64,000 nt of DNA from positions 1-64,000 of the forward strand of contig JAAAPE010000075.1 of assembly GCA_009908385.1 (NCBI GenBank), written 5' to 3'. Below the pieces are notes generated by a model, which made no database searches, was not told the DNA's origin, and worked only from the letters and a program-made list of their open reading frames with translations. This document shows positions 26,013 through 35,678 of this stretch, in pieces. The position numbers were made by a program, and so were the translations under genes. Each line of letters begins with the position of its first letter. Within the stretch, counting starts at the first letter, position 1. This DNA comes from Gammaproteobacteria bacterium (GTDB lineage Bacteria; Pseudomonadota; Gammaproteobacteria; Xanthomonadales; Wenzhouxiangellaceae).

Positions 26013-26019
26013 GCTTGCC

Positions 26020-26051
26020 GGTCATGTGGTCATGCGGTCATGCGGTCATGC
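26020..26051 (+). repeat. 8-bp tandem repeat spanning the start codon
   Basis: Four copies of GGTCATG(C/T) lie head to tail. Each contains an ATG (26024, 26032, 26040, 26048). Because the unit is 8 bp, neighbouring ATGs fall in different frames, and only the third (26040) is in frame with the hybrid kinase. Gain or loss of a unit by slipped-strand mispairing would move the in-frame ATG relative to the promoter, so this is a candidate contingency locus. Confidence 0.75.
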
Positions 26052-29000
26052 GTTTGCTTGAGGAGTCGCGATCTGATCGGCGCGTTGCTGCTGCTGACCT
26101 CGGGCTATGCCCTGGCCCTCGAGCCCCCGCCCGGCAAGCCGCCGGTGCGCAATTACACCATGGCCGAGTACGGCGGGCATCTGACCAATTGGGTGATACG
26201 GCAGGGACCAGACCAGCGCATCTATGTCGGCGGCGGGGACGGCCTGGTGATCTTCGACGGTGCCAGCTGGCAATCCATCCGTTCGCGCCACCGCAATCGC
26301 ATCCGCGTCATGGAAATCGACGAGACCGGCCGCATCTGGGTCGGCTCTCCGGACGAGTTCGGCTATTTCGAGGCCGGCGAGGACGGCGGCCCGGTCTATC
26401 ACTCGCTGAGTGACCGCCTGCCCGAGGGTCAGCGCAACTTCGGTTCCGTCCGCGGTCTGCAGTTGATCGGTGACTCGGTCTACTTCCACGCGCTTCGGCA
26501 TCTGTTCCTGTGGCGCGACGGACAACTGTCGGTCGTGCAGGCTACCGACAGCGTGTTTCGGATTGCCCTCCAACACCGGAGCCGTTTCCTGGTCGTCGTG
26601 GGCGATCGGTTCCACGATTACACCGACTTTCCCAGGTCCGGCGAACGACCCGCACCCGAGCCGGGCTGGCGCATGCCCGAGGGTCCGCGCCTGAGCTTTG
26701 TCACCTCCTGGACGGACGGTCGCATCCTGATGGGCAGCGTCGACGACGGCCTGTTCTGGCTTTCCGATGAGGATCCCGAGGCCCTCGAGACCGGGTTCGA
26801 TTTTTCGGGCGCCTGGCCGTATCGGGCCATGCCGGCACCCGACGGCGGCATGCTTGTCGCGAGCCAGCAGGCGGGGCTGTTCCGCATCGGTCAGGATGGC
26901 AAGCTCATCGAGCAGGTGACCCATCGCAACGGGCTGACGGTCAACGGCATCTACGATCTGACTCTCGATCACGAGCAAGGTGTCTGGCTGGCCCAGGGCG
27001 GGGCGATTGCCCGGCTCGACCTCTTCGGTGGGCGGCGTGTCTACGACGCGGATTTCGGCTTGTCGACGACCAACGCGCTGGTGGCTTTCGAGGGCCGATG
27101 GCTTGTGGGCGGCGACGCCGGCCTGAGCGTGCTGCGGGCCGACGGCAGCGATGCGAGTCGGCTAGAGACCATCGATGCGCCCATTCTAGAGGTGTTCCAG
27201 ATCCTCCCCGATGGAGACGGCCTGCTGGTCGCCGGCTCGGAGGGCGTGCATCGCATGGTGCCGGATTTCGAGACGATGAGCCTGAGCGAGCACGACCTTC
27301 TGATTTCCGATACCTACAGTTACGGTCTGGTGCGTTCTCGCCTGCGCGACGCCGTCTACGCCGAGCTGGAGTCCGGGCTCGGTGTATTGCTGAAAACAGA
27401 AGACGGCTGGCGCGCCATCGAACGCGTCGAGGGGGTTGCGCACCGTGCCCATACCGTGGCCGAGGATGTCCGGGGCCGGGTGTGGGTCGGCACGGTGGTG
27501 GGACGCTACTACCGCCTGGCGTGGCAGGGTAATGCGCTGATCCTCGAGGACGTTCTCGACGCCGACGATGGCGTGCCGGAAGGCTACGCCTGGGCGTTCA
27601 ACCTGGGCGAGCGGATGGTGCTCGGGACGAGCGAGGGCGGGTTCCGCCCGGTCGAGCCCGGGGCCGGTCGGATCGAGCCCGAGCCAGACTTCGGCAACGA
27701 CGCGCTCGGCGAGCCGCGCGGGGTGTACCGGATTTTCGGCGCGCCCGATGGCGAGGTCGTGGCCGGCATCGGTCCCGGCGGCGCGCTCTGGCGCGGCCGG
27801 CTGACGGACGACGGCGGCTTTGACTGGTACGGCCGCTGGCTGACGGACCTGGCACCGGCGGTCAACTGGTTCATTGGCGAGCGCGGCGACCATCTCTGGA
27901 TCGGCCGCCATCCGGGTCTGCTGCGGCTGGACTGGCCGCCGACCGCCACCGAAGCCGAACCCAGCCGACTGCAGGTCGTTCGGGCCGGATTCCCCGACAG
28001 TGGGCGTTGGCTGATCGCGGGTCCCGGTTCCGGCGGACTGACCGAGTCGCTGGGGCCGAAGTCGGGTTCGCTTCGCTTTGAATATGCGCTCGGCAGCTAT
28101 CGGGCGCCCGATCTTACCGAGTACCGGGTCCGCCTCGACGGCCTGGAAGACGGCTGGTCGCGCTGGAGCGACGAGACCCGCCGGGACTACACCAACCTGC
28201 CGGGCGGTGATTACGCGTTCCGGGTGCAGGCGCGCAACGCTGCGGGTTCCGTTTCCGAGTCGGAGCCGCTGACCTTCAGCGTGCGCTCGCCCTGGTACCT
28301 GACACCCCTGGCCTGGGCGGGGTACGTCGCGATCGGACTGCTCTTGCTGATGCTGGCTGCACGCTATGGTCAGCGTGCGCGGGAGCGTCGCTTGCTGCTC
28401 CGGCAGAAGGAATTGTCCGAAGAAGTCGCCAGTCGCACCGCCGAGGTGCGCGCCCAGGCCCGCGAAATCCGTCGTGAGAGCGATGCCCGGGCGCGGTTTT
28501 TTGCCAACGTCTCGCACGAGCTGCGCACACCGCTGACGCTGACCCGCGCCCCGCTGCAGGAACTGGCGCAGCACGCCGGCGGGCAGCTGGACGACGCTTC
28601 GAAGCAGTACCTGGATGTCGCCTTGCGCAACAGCGAGGCGATGCAGTCGCTGATCGGGCAGATCCTGGACCTGCAGCGCCTGGAAGCCGGGCGCATGCCG
28701 CTGCGACTGGTCCGGGTCGACCTGGCAGGTATCGTGCGCGGCGTCGTCGATCGATTCGCGCTTCAGGCGAAGCTGCGCGGTGTCGAACTGATCACCGAGG
28801 GTATCGAGCAAGCGCTCGTGATGGCCTGCGACCAGGCGCACGTGGACACCATGCTCGCCAACCTGCTGTCGAACGCGCTGAAATTCACGCCCGACGGCGG
28901 GCAGATCGTGATTCGCCTCGACGCCGGCCCCGATCGGATCGAACTGTCGGTGCGCGATAGCGGTCCCGGTGTGGATCCCCGCGATCGCCAGGCCATCTTC

Positions 29001-29996
29001 GAGCGCTACCGCCAGGGTGAGCTCACCTCCGAGAGCAGCCCCGGCACCGGAATCGGCCTGGCGCTGGTGCGCGAACTGGCCGAGCTGCACGGCGGGTCGG
29101 CCCGCCTGGACGATTCACGCGAACCGGGGGCTTGTTTCGTCCTCGAGATGCCGTCGAACCTCGAGCCCATCACGGCGGCGGTCGAAACTGAACTTGCTGG
29201 CGAGCCCGAGGCGGTGGATGAATCGCCCGCCGATTCGACCCCGCTCGACGCCGAAGACGTCCCCTGCGCACTGCTGGTCGACGATAACGCCGAACTGCGC
29301 GAGTTCCTTCGCCTGCGTCTGGGTCGCAGCTACCGTATTCTCGAGGCAGCCGACGGCGCCCAGGGCCTGGCGGCCGCGCGCGAAGCCTTGCCGGACGTGA
29401 TCATCACCGACGGACTGATGCCGGTGATGGACGGCCTGGCGATGACGCGCGAGATCAAGGCCGACCCCGAACTGGCTTTCGTGCCGGTGCTAATGCTCAC
29501 CTCACGGGCAGCCCCTGAAGACGCCGTGCGCGGACTCGAGGCCGGCGCCGACGACTACCTGGCCAAGCCTTTCGACAGCGCCGAGTTGGCTGCGCGGGTT
29601 GCCGGCCTGATCGCCTCGCGCCGACGCCTGAAGGCGCGTCTCGAAGCGGGCGAGCGGATTCCGGATGAGCGCCCCGAATCCGCCTTCCTGGCGCAGGTCG
29701 ATGCCGTGCTCGATGCCCATCTGGGCGAGCCGGGCTTCTCGATCCGCGACTGGGCGCAGCTGATGCACATGGACCGCACCACGCTCTACCGGCGACTCAA
29801 GAGCGAGACCGAGCAGTCGCCGGAGGACTACCTGCGCGAAAGACGCCTGCAGGCGGCCGAGCGGCTGCTGGCCAGGCGCGCGGGCAACGTCGCCGAAGTG
29901 GCCGACGCGGTCGGTTTTGCCAGCGTCTCGCATTTCTCGCGCCGCTTTCGGGTGCGCTTCGACTGCACGCCGGCCGCCTGGGCGCGGAAAAGCTGA
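26040..29996 (+). CDS. Hybrid two-component system protein (propeller-HK-REC-AraC)
   Basis: This 1318-residue one-polypeptide signalling protein starts with a signal-anchor region. A two-component-regulator propeller follows (about 40-640, repeats such as GRIWVGSPDEFGYF), then a Y_Y_Y-type domain (about 660-760) and one transmembrane helix (about 765-785). HisKA has the phosphorylated His near 826 (NVSHELRTPLTL). HATPase has the N, G1 and G2 boxes, and the receiver domain has the Asp near 1124 (VIITDGLMPVMDG). The AraC helix-turn-helix at the end contains FSIRDWAQLMHM and NVAEVADAVGFASVSHFSRR. The periplasmic propeller senses a ligand and the cytoplasmic AraC domain binds DNA. It lies between two paralogous secreted giants, its likely targets. 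In Bacteroidetes such proteins control polysaccharide utilisation loci, but no such locus is obvious here. Confidence 0.92.
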   Translation: MRSCVCLRSRDLIGALLLLTSGYALALEPPPGKPPVRNYTMAEYGGHLTNWVIRQGPDQRIYVGGGDGLVIFDGASWQSIRSRHRNRIRVMEIDETGRIWVGSPDEFGYFEAGEDGGPVYHSLSDRLPEGQRNFGSVRGLQLIGDSVYFHALRHLFLWRDGQLSVVQATDSVFRIALQHRSRFLVVVGDRFHDYTDFPRSGERPAPEPGWRMPEGPRLSFVTSWTDGRILMGSVDDGLFWLSDEDPEALETGFDFSGAWPYRAMPAPDGGMLVASQQAGLFRIGQDGKLIEQVTHRNGLTVNGIYDLTLDHEQGVWLAQGGAIARLDLFGGRRVYDADFGLSTTNALVAFEGRWLVGGDAGLSVLRADGSDASRLETIDAPILEVFQILPDGDGLLVAGSEGVHRMVPDFETMSLSEHDLLISDTYSYGLVRSRLRDAVYAELESGLGVLLKTEDGWRAIERVEGVAHRAHTVAEDVRGRVWVGTVVGRYYRLAWQGNALILEDVLDADDGVPEGYAWAFNLGERMVLGTSEGGFRPVEPGAGRIEPEPDFGNDALGEPRGVYRIFGAPDGEVVAGIGPGGALWRGRLTDDGGFDWYGRWLTDLAPAVNWFIGERGDHLWIGRHPGLLRLDWPPTATEAEPSRLQVVRAGFPDSGRWLIAGPGSGGLTESLGPKSGSLRFEYALGSYRAPDLTEYRVRLDGLEDGWSRWSDETRRDYTNLPGGDYAFRVQARNAAGSVSESEPLTFSVRSPWYLTPLAWAGYVAIGLLLLMLAARYGQRARERRLLLRQKELSEEVASRTAEVRAQAREIRRESDARARFFANVSHELRTPLTLTRAPLQELAQHAGGQLDDASKQYLDVALRNSEAMQSLIGQILDLQRLEAGRMPLRLVRVDLAGIVRGVVDRFALQAKLRGVELITEGIEQALVMACDQAHVDTMLANLLSNALKFTPDGGQIVIRLDAGPDRIELSVRDSGPGVDPRDRQAIFERYRQGELTSESSPGTGIGLALVRELAELHGGSARLDDSREPGACFVLEMPSNLEPITAAVETELAGEPEAVDESPADSTPLDAEDVPCALLVDDNAELREFLRLRLGRSYRILEAADGAQGLAAAREALPDVIITDGLMPVMDGLAMTREIKADPELAFVPVLMLTSRAAPEDAVRGLEAGADDYLAKPFDSAELAARVAGLIASRRRLKARLEAGERIPDERPESAFLAQVDAVLDAHLGEPGFSIRDWAQLMHMDRTTLYRRLKSETEQSPEDYLRERRLQAAERLLARRAGNVAEVADAVGFASVSHFSRRFRVRFDCTPAAWARKS

Positions 29997-30097
29997 CTTG
30001 CAACCAGCAGGCAAGCGGTCCGCAACACCCACCCATTCCGATCCGGAACGATCTCGTTAATACTTGAGGGGAGGACTACAGGACAAGGGAGCGGGGC

Positions 30098-33000
30098 ATG
30101 CACAAGCGGATCGAAGGACAGCTGGCCGGCTTGCTGTTGCTGATTGTGGCCGTCGAAGGGATGGCCGAAGTACGGGCCCTGCCGCCGGAGTCGCAATCTT
30201 CGATGAGCGCGGTCAATCTGGCCGAAGCAGCGGCGCGGGGGGCGCAAGACGGTCTGATTTCGACCTTCGATTTGCAGCGACTCGAATTCGACCGCGGACG
30301 GCTCTGGCTGGAGTCGGTCGAGCCGATCGTGCTCCAGCTTCAGCAGCCGAAAAGTCAGGTCGGCCTGCAAGTGGGCGAGTTGCAGGATTCGATCGTGTTG
30401 GTGACGCTTCACCGCGGCGACCACCTTGTGGGGCGCCAGCTTTTCGCCGACCGGGCCGTACCCGGCAGCCGCCTGGCGGTGGTGCGCGACGGCTGGATGG
30501 GCGTCGAGTCCGGCCAGGCCTTCGACCGCGTCGAATTGAGCAGGATCGAAGGCCCCGGGCCGGCGGTCGGAATCGAATCGGTGTCGTTGTCGAACGACGC
30601 TGGCGCGCGTGGCGCCGGCTCGGAGCTGGCTTGCATCCTGCCCCTGGCCGCGGCCTACAACTTCTCGTCGGTCTATACGCTCACACCGGCGCCGGGGGCT
30701 TACGCGGCGGGCTGGGCGGCCTATGCCGCCAATCTCGCGCTGAAGTTCTGCAAGCCGACCCTGATTGCACCGGGCACTGTCGAGCGCGAAGTCCCGCCGG
30801 GCCAGTGCGAAGTCGAGCTCGAGCAGCCGCACATGGCCTTCGTCTACTCCGACGCGCTCGGTATTCCCATCGCCACCCAGAGCGACTGGGGCGAGCTGGG
30901 CACGCCGCAAATGCTCCACCACAACACCGATGTCGACGTGATGCTGCTGGCCGGCAATCCCGGCCCGCCGACGGCGAAGTCCACCGAACTGGATTTCCTG
31001 CTGACCAGCGCCTCGTTCGATGCCAGCGACAAGATCTGGGAAAGCTGCCGCGAAGACGGCAGCGTGCGCTACAGCCAGCTCGATGGCGCCGGCCCGGAGT
31101 ACGAATGTCCCTACGTCGAGGATCGGATGCTGTCGTTTCCGGTCGGCCACAACACGGTGGTGTGGCGGGCCAATCCGCGCCTGAGCCCGGTCGATCTGGT
31201 CATCCCGATTCCAGGGCTCCCGTCCGGTGCGAAGTTTCAACCCTATTCAGGCCTCCTTTTCGAGATCTGGTTGGAGACCTGGTTCACCGTGCTGGATACC
31301 CAGATCAACGGCTGGCGGCTGCCGAACGCGCAGTTCGATTTTCAGAGCGTGACCGTGTTCGACGAAATCCCGCCGACGATCACCCCTTCGCCCGGCAGCG
31401 AGGGCAACGCCAGCGCCACGCTGGTGGGTGGCGTGCTGCACGTGACCATCGAAGCCGACGAAGTTGGCGGCGTGTCGCGCCGCCGCTACGAGGACACGCT
31501 GCGCTCGTTCCTGCAGGTGAGCGATGCCTGCGACCGTGACACCACTTTGAGTCTGGCGTTTCCAAACGAAGCCCTGCGCAGCTTCTGGCCGGTCAGTACC
31601 GATACGCAGGACAACAGTTTCGAAGTGGCCTGGACGGCCCGGGACCCGGGTCCAAACATGGCCGGGTTGCCGAACGAGACGGCGACGACGATGCACATCG
31701 AAGTGCTCGACCGCCAGCCGCCATCGCTGGTGCCGCCGCCGGACATCGTCGAGATCGATACGCAGCAGGTCAGCGACCTGGGCCAGGCGGCCGTATTCGA
31801 CCTGGTCGATTTGAGTCCGCAGGTCAGCAACGATGCCGCGCTTCCACTGGGCCTGGGCCTGCACGAGATCACCTGGACGGCCGTGGACGACGCCGGCAAC
31901 AGCGCTCAGGCGGTCCAGATCGTCAACGTCAAGGCCTCCAATATCCCGCCGGTGGCGTTGGCCCAGACCGGCCCCGGCCGGCCCGATGCGGTTTCGTTCG
32001 AGCCGACGCCGATCCGGCTGCAGGGCAATGATCCCGACGGCGACCCGCTGCGCTTCAAGATCGAGGACGTTCCCGAAAACGGCTTTTTCGTCGCGCCGCT
32101 TTATCCGTACTTCATCGAGGACTTCCGGATCGAGCAGTCGATCAGTGACGCCCAACTCGACGACCTGTGTACCAACGGCCCCGAGGCACCCAACGGCGCC
32201 TTTGAACTCGAGTTTCCCTCCGAGCCCATCTACATCACGGTCACCGACCAGGGCGAAACCTTTGTCGTGGACAAAGGCTCCATCAACTGCAGCGGTGGTG
32301 ACTCCGAGCGCTTCCAGCGTCTCGCAAGATTCAGTCCGGACGGCAGCCTGCATTCCACCGAGCGAGTGAGTGGTTTCGACTTTCGCGACGTGGTTTTCGA
32401 TGTCGACAACGGCTGGATCGTGGCCACCTCGGTCAATGGAACGGGCGAGGGCTTCATCCGGGTGTACGACACCGACTTGAACGACATTCAGGACTATGGG
32501 CTGACAGATGTGCGCAACACGGATGGCGATTGCGTTCCTTTCGCGACGGGTGGTTGCGACATTGAGAACGCGAGAAGTGCGGTCCTCGACGATATCGGCC
32601 TGCTATACCTGATGGACTTTACCGGCCGGATCTTTGCTCTGGATGACGAGCGGGCGCCTTCCGATCCAACCGTTTTCATCGACTATCTCAGTGACGATGT
32701 CGAGAACACCCAACCCACCTGGGTCGATGCCGGATCGCTGGCCATTGATTCGGAAGGATTCGTCTACGCCTCACGCAACGACCGCATCTACAAGTACGAG
32801 CCGGCCTGGGTGAACAGCGAAGGACAGGTCGTTCCCGGTGATCCCGTCGGCTGGCTGGGTCGCTGCGATATCGACCTGGCCCCGGGCGACCAGGCGGTGT
32901 GCGATGTGGCCAACCATCGCTCCCTGGGATTTTCCTGCACCGACGATATCTGCGGCGTCGACGACGCCTTCAACGCAGGCGAAGAAGCCCTGTGCGACGG

Positions 33001-35566
33001 TGGCGTGGTTCAGAACGCCCGCAAAGGTTGTCGGCCGGGGCAGTTCCGCGGCACGCCCAAGGGGTTGGATGTCGCCCCTGACGGCACGATTTACGTGGCC
33101 GATTCGTTCAACGCACGCATTCAACGTTTTACCTCCGACGGTTTCTTTGCCGGCCAGGCAAAATCCACCGGCTCGGGCTCGGGTTTCGTGATCGGCGATT
33201 TCGGCAATCCGGAGAACGTCTCGGTCAATTCGAGTCGTTTCTACATTCTCGATACGGACACCAATCTGCTGCATATCTCGCTGTTGACGCCCTTCGTCGA
33301 GATCGGCGACGACTACGCCGATCTCGTCTATCAGTCCAATAATGACTTTGCCTGCGAAAACAGCGCTGACTGCATCGACCTGTTCTCGTTCCGGGTCAGC
33401 GACGGCGTGCGCGATCCGGCCACCGGCCAGCCGGAAGTCAGCGCGCCGGCCGAGGTCGAAGTCGCGGTCAGTCGCAACTTCCGCGAGCCGTTTGCCACGC
33501 CCGGCATTGGCGCGATGGTGGTCGAAGACGTGCCCGAAGCGATCACGCTTGACGGCAGCGATCCCGATCCGCTCGACACGCTGGCGTTCGAGGTGGTCGA
33601 TTCACCGGCGCACGGCGCCGTCTCGATCAGTGGCAACCAGGCGACGTATACGCCAAACGCCGACTACTGGGGCCCCGACGACTTCAGCTTCAGCGTCAGC
33701 GACGGGATCGACACGTCGTCGCCCGAGGTTGTCACGCTCGAAGTCGCCGAGGTCAACGACGCACCGATCATCGACCTGCCCGACGAGGCGCTGGACGCCG
33801 GTACGGGCTATCGCTTTGAACTTGAACTGAGCTTTTCCGACCCGGATCCCGACGAGCTGCATACCGTGGAGATCGACTGGGACGACGGCACGGTGGAGTC
33901 CGAAGGCGAGTTCGACGCCGCCGGCCAGCCGACCGGGCCGATCCTGGGGCACGGCGGAACCGACTCGGGGCGGATCACGGCCGACCACATCTTCCTGAGT
34001 AGCGGCACGAAGAACGTCGAAGTCTGCATCACCGATCGCATGCAGCTCGACGGCAACGACGACAAGGTGCCTACGCCGGGCCTGTCGCTCCAGACCTGCG
34101 AGACGATTGCCGTCGCGGTGACTGACGCCGTCGACCTGCAGCTGACGGCCGAACCTTCCACGGATGTGGCCCTGCCGGACAGCTTCGTGAGCTATGTCTT
34201 CGATATCGAGAACCTGGCGCCCCAGGCCGGCTCGGGCGTGACGGCAACCGGCGTGGTATTTTCGATACGTCTTTCGGGCGGTTTCGATCCGGGCAGCATC
34301 ACCACACCGCCGGGCTGCACGCGAAACGGCTACCGGCTCGACTGCACGATCGGTTCCCTGTCTCCGGGGCAGTCCCAGGACTTGAACGTGACCGCGCAAG
34401 TGGACAGTGGCACCGAATCGGGCTATTTGCTGGTGACCGAAGCCGAGGCCATGCTCGATCAGGAACCGCTTCGCTCGGAGCTGTCGCTGCTCCTGACCAC
34501 GCCGGTTTCGCGCCCGGCCGATTTCCAGGTCGGCGCGGTGGGCGATGCGCTCAGGGACGAACCGGACGCCAACCCGGGCGATGGTCAGTGCGCCACGGCC
34601 GACGGTGTGTGTACGCTGCGCGCGGCGCTCGACGAGGCCGCCACGGCCGCTACGCCCCAAGTGATCGCGCTCGCCAACGGCTTGTACCTGCTGGAGGACA
34701 CGCTGGAGATCAGCAGCGATGTGACGCTGCTCGGCAACGGCCCCGATAAGACCCGGATACATGGTGCACGTCTGGTCACCCAGTCCGGAGCCGACACCCT
34801 GCGCATCGAGAATCTCACCCTCAGTGGTGGTGGCATGACCGTGGGGCCAGACTCACTGATCATTCGCCGGGTGCGCTTCACCGACAACGAAAACCCCAGC
34901 ACTTTCGGCGGTGCGATTCAGACCACTGGCTCTGTTCTGGACATTCGCGACAGCACCTTCGACAACAATCGTGCCGTTGACGGCGGTAGTTTGATGTGCT
35001 TCTCCTGTAGCGGCGTGATCGAGAACGTGACCGTCACCGGCGGCAGTGGCGGCGGGCTGACCTTCGCCAACTCGGGTCAGGTGGCCTTGAAGCACCTGAC
35101 CATCGTCGGCACCGGCGGCGGCAGGTTCTGGAGCTTGCCGAACGGAGCGGCGCTCCACGTCTACGACGACATGGCCGTCACCATCGCCAACTCGGTCGTG
35201 GCCGGCAACTACTCGACCGGCGATGCCGTCAACTGCGCGGTGGGCAGCACCGCCAGCCTGGTCTCCGAGGGCAACAACGCGTTCGGCGACCTGACCGGCT
35301 GCAATGTCTCGCCGCAGGCCAGTGACTTGGACATCACCAACGCAGGCCTGGAAAATCTGGCCGCCGGCCTCGATGGCCTGCCGGTCCGCCGGCCGAAAGC
35401 CGACAGTCCCCTGGTCGACGCATTCGATGGTTCGGGTTGCCTGGCGACCGATGCCCGCGGCATCAGCCGCCCGCGTGACGGTGACGAGGACGGCATTGCC
35501 CGCTGCGATATCGGCGCGGTCGAGAGACGTCGGAACGGAATCTTCTCGGACGAATTCGAGGGCTGA
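30098..35566 (+). CDS. Giant secreted HYR/propeller/Ig-like/CSLREA protein B
   Basis: This 1822-residue paralog of protein A starts at ATG 30098 behind GGGAGCGGGG, with a signal peptide (cleavage near residue 24). Order: unique domain, HYR modules (TVFDEIPPTITPSPG, NDAALPLGLGLHEITWTAVD), an NHL propeller (GTIYVADSFNARIQRF) with the shared GWLGRC and CTDDICG cysteine segments, and cadherin/Ig-like modules. A conserved-repeat domain and a CSLREA-type module (ATADGVCTLRAALDEA, about 1490-1520) precede a right-handed beta helix ending in a choice-of-anchor-like region. The last residues are NGIFSDEFEG, the [IL]FxDxF signature. It carries about 480 residues more than protein A, all at the C-terminus. 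It is probably surface-located. A TAATAC-like -10 box lies about 40 bases upstream. Confidence 0.87.
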   Translation: MHKRIEGQLAGLLLLIVAVEGMAEVRALPPESQSSMSAVNLAEAAARGAQDGLISTFDLQRLEFDRGRLWLESVEPIVLQLQQPKSQVGLQVGELQDSIVLVTLHRGDHLVGRQLFADRAVPGSRLAVVRDGWMGVESGQAFDRVELSRIEGPGPAVGIESVSLSNDAGARGAGSELACILPLAAAYNFSSVYTLTPAPGAYAAGWAAYAANLALKFCKPTLIAPGTVEREVPPGQCEVELEQPHMAFVYSDALGIPIATQSDWGELGTPQMLHHNTDVDVMLLAGNPGPPTAKSTELDFLLTSASFDASDKIWESCREDGSVRYSQLDGAGPEYECPYVEDRMLSFPVGHNTVVWRANPRLSPVDLVIPIPGLPSGAKFQPYSGLLFEIWLETWFTVLDTQINGWRLPNAQFDFQSVTVFDEIPPTITPSPGSEGNASATLVGGVLHVTIEADEVGGVSRRRYEDTLRSFLQVSDACDRDTTLSLAFPNEALRSFWPVSTDTQDNSFEVAWTARDPGPNMAGLPNETATTMHIEVLDRQPPSLVPPPDIVEIDTQQVSDLGQAAVFDLVDLSPQVSNDAALPLGLGLHEITWTAVDDAGNSAQAVQIVNVKASNIPPVALAQTGPGRPDAVSFEPTPIRLQGNDPDGDPLRFKIEDVPENGFFVAPLYPYFIEDFRIEQSISDAQLDDLCTNGPEAPNGAFELEFPSEPIYITVTDQGETFVVDKGSINCSGGDSERFQRLARFSPDGSLHSTERVSGFDFRDVVFDVDNGWIVATSVNGTGEGFIRVYDTDLNDIQDYGLTDVRNTDGDCVPFATGGCDIENARSAVLDDIGLLYLMDFTGRIFALDDERAPSDPTVFIDYLSDDVENTQPTWVDAGSLAIDSEGFVYASRNDRIYKYEPAWVNSEGQVVPGDPVGWLGRCDIDLAPGDQAVCDVANHRSLGFSCTDDICGVDDAFNAGEEALCDGGVVQNARKGCRPGQFRGTPKGLDVAPDGTIYVADSFNARIQRFTSDGFFAGQAKSTGSGSGFVIGDFGNPENVSVNSSRFYILDTDTNLLHISLLTPFVEIGDDYADLVYQSNNDFACENSADCIDLFSFRVSDGVRDPATGQPEVSAPAEVEVAVSRNFREPFATPGIGAMVVEDVPEAITLDGSDPDPLDTLAFEVVDSPAHGAVSISGNQATYTPNADYWGPDDFSFSVSDGIDTSSPEVVTLEVAEVNDAPIIDLPDEALDAGTGYRFELELSFSDPDPDELHTVEIDWDDGTVESEGEFDAAGQPTGPILGHGGTDSGRITADHIFLSSGTKNVEVCITDRMQLDGNDDKVPTPGLSLQTCETIAVAVTDAVDLQLTAEPSTDVALPDSFVSYVFDIENLAPQAGSGVTATGVVFSIRLSGGFDPGSITTPPGCTRNGYRLDCTIGSLSPGQSQDLNVTAQVDSGTESGYLLVTEAEAMLDQEPLRSELSLLLTTPVSRPADFQVGAVGDALRDEPDANPGDGQCATADGVCTLRAALDEAATAATPQVIALANGLYLLEDTLEISSDVTLLGNGPDKTRIHGARLVTQSGADTLRIENLTLSGGGMTVGPDSLIIRRVRFTDNENPSTFGGAIQTTGSVLDIRDSTFDNNRAVDGGSLMCFSCSGVIENVTVTGGSGGGLTFANSGQVALKHLTIVGTGGGRFWSLPNGAALHVYDDMAVTIANSVVAGNYSTGDAVNCAVGSTASLVSEGNNAFGDLTGCNVSPQASDLDITNAGLENLAAGLDGLPVRRPKADSPLVDAFDGSGCLATDARGISRPRDGDEDGIARCDIGAVERRRNGIFSDEFEG

Positions 35567-35678
35567 TGCCGGCAGACCGGTGGTCGTTCGGATCTCAGTA
35601 ATTGGCGAGAGGGGCCTGCTACACTTTGGGGCGCCGGGGCAGCGGTCGCCGGCCTGACTTCAGCCATTGGAGGGGGCG

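Noticed and set aside
27186-29090. 634-residue minus-strand frame opposite the hybrid kinase
   Set aside because: Shadow frame; the plus strand contains HisKA, HATPase and receiver motifs in order.
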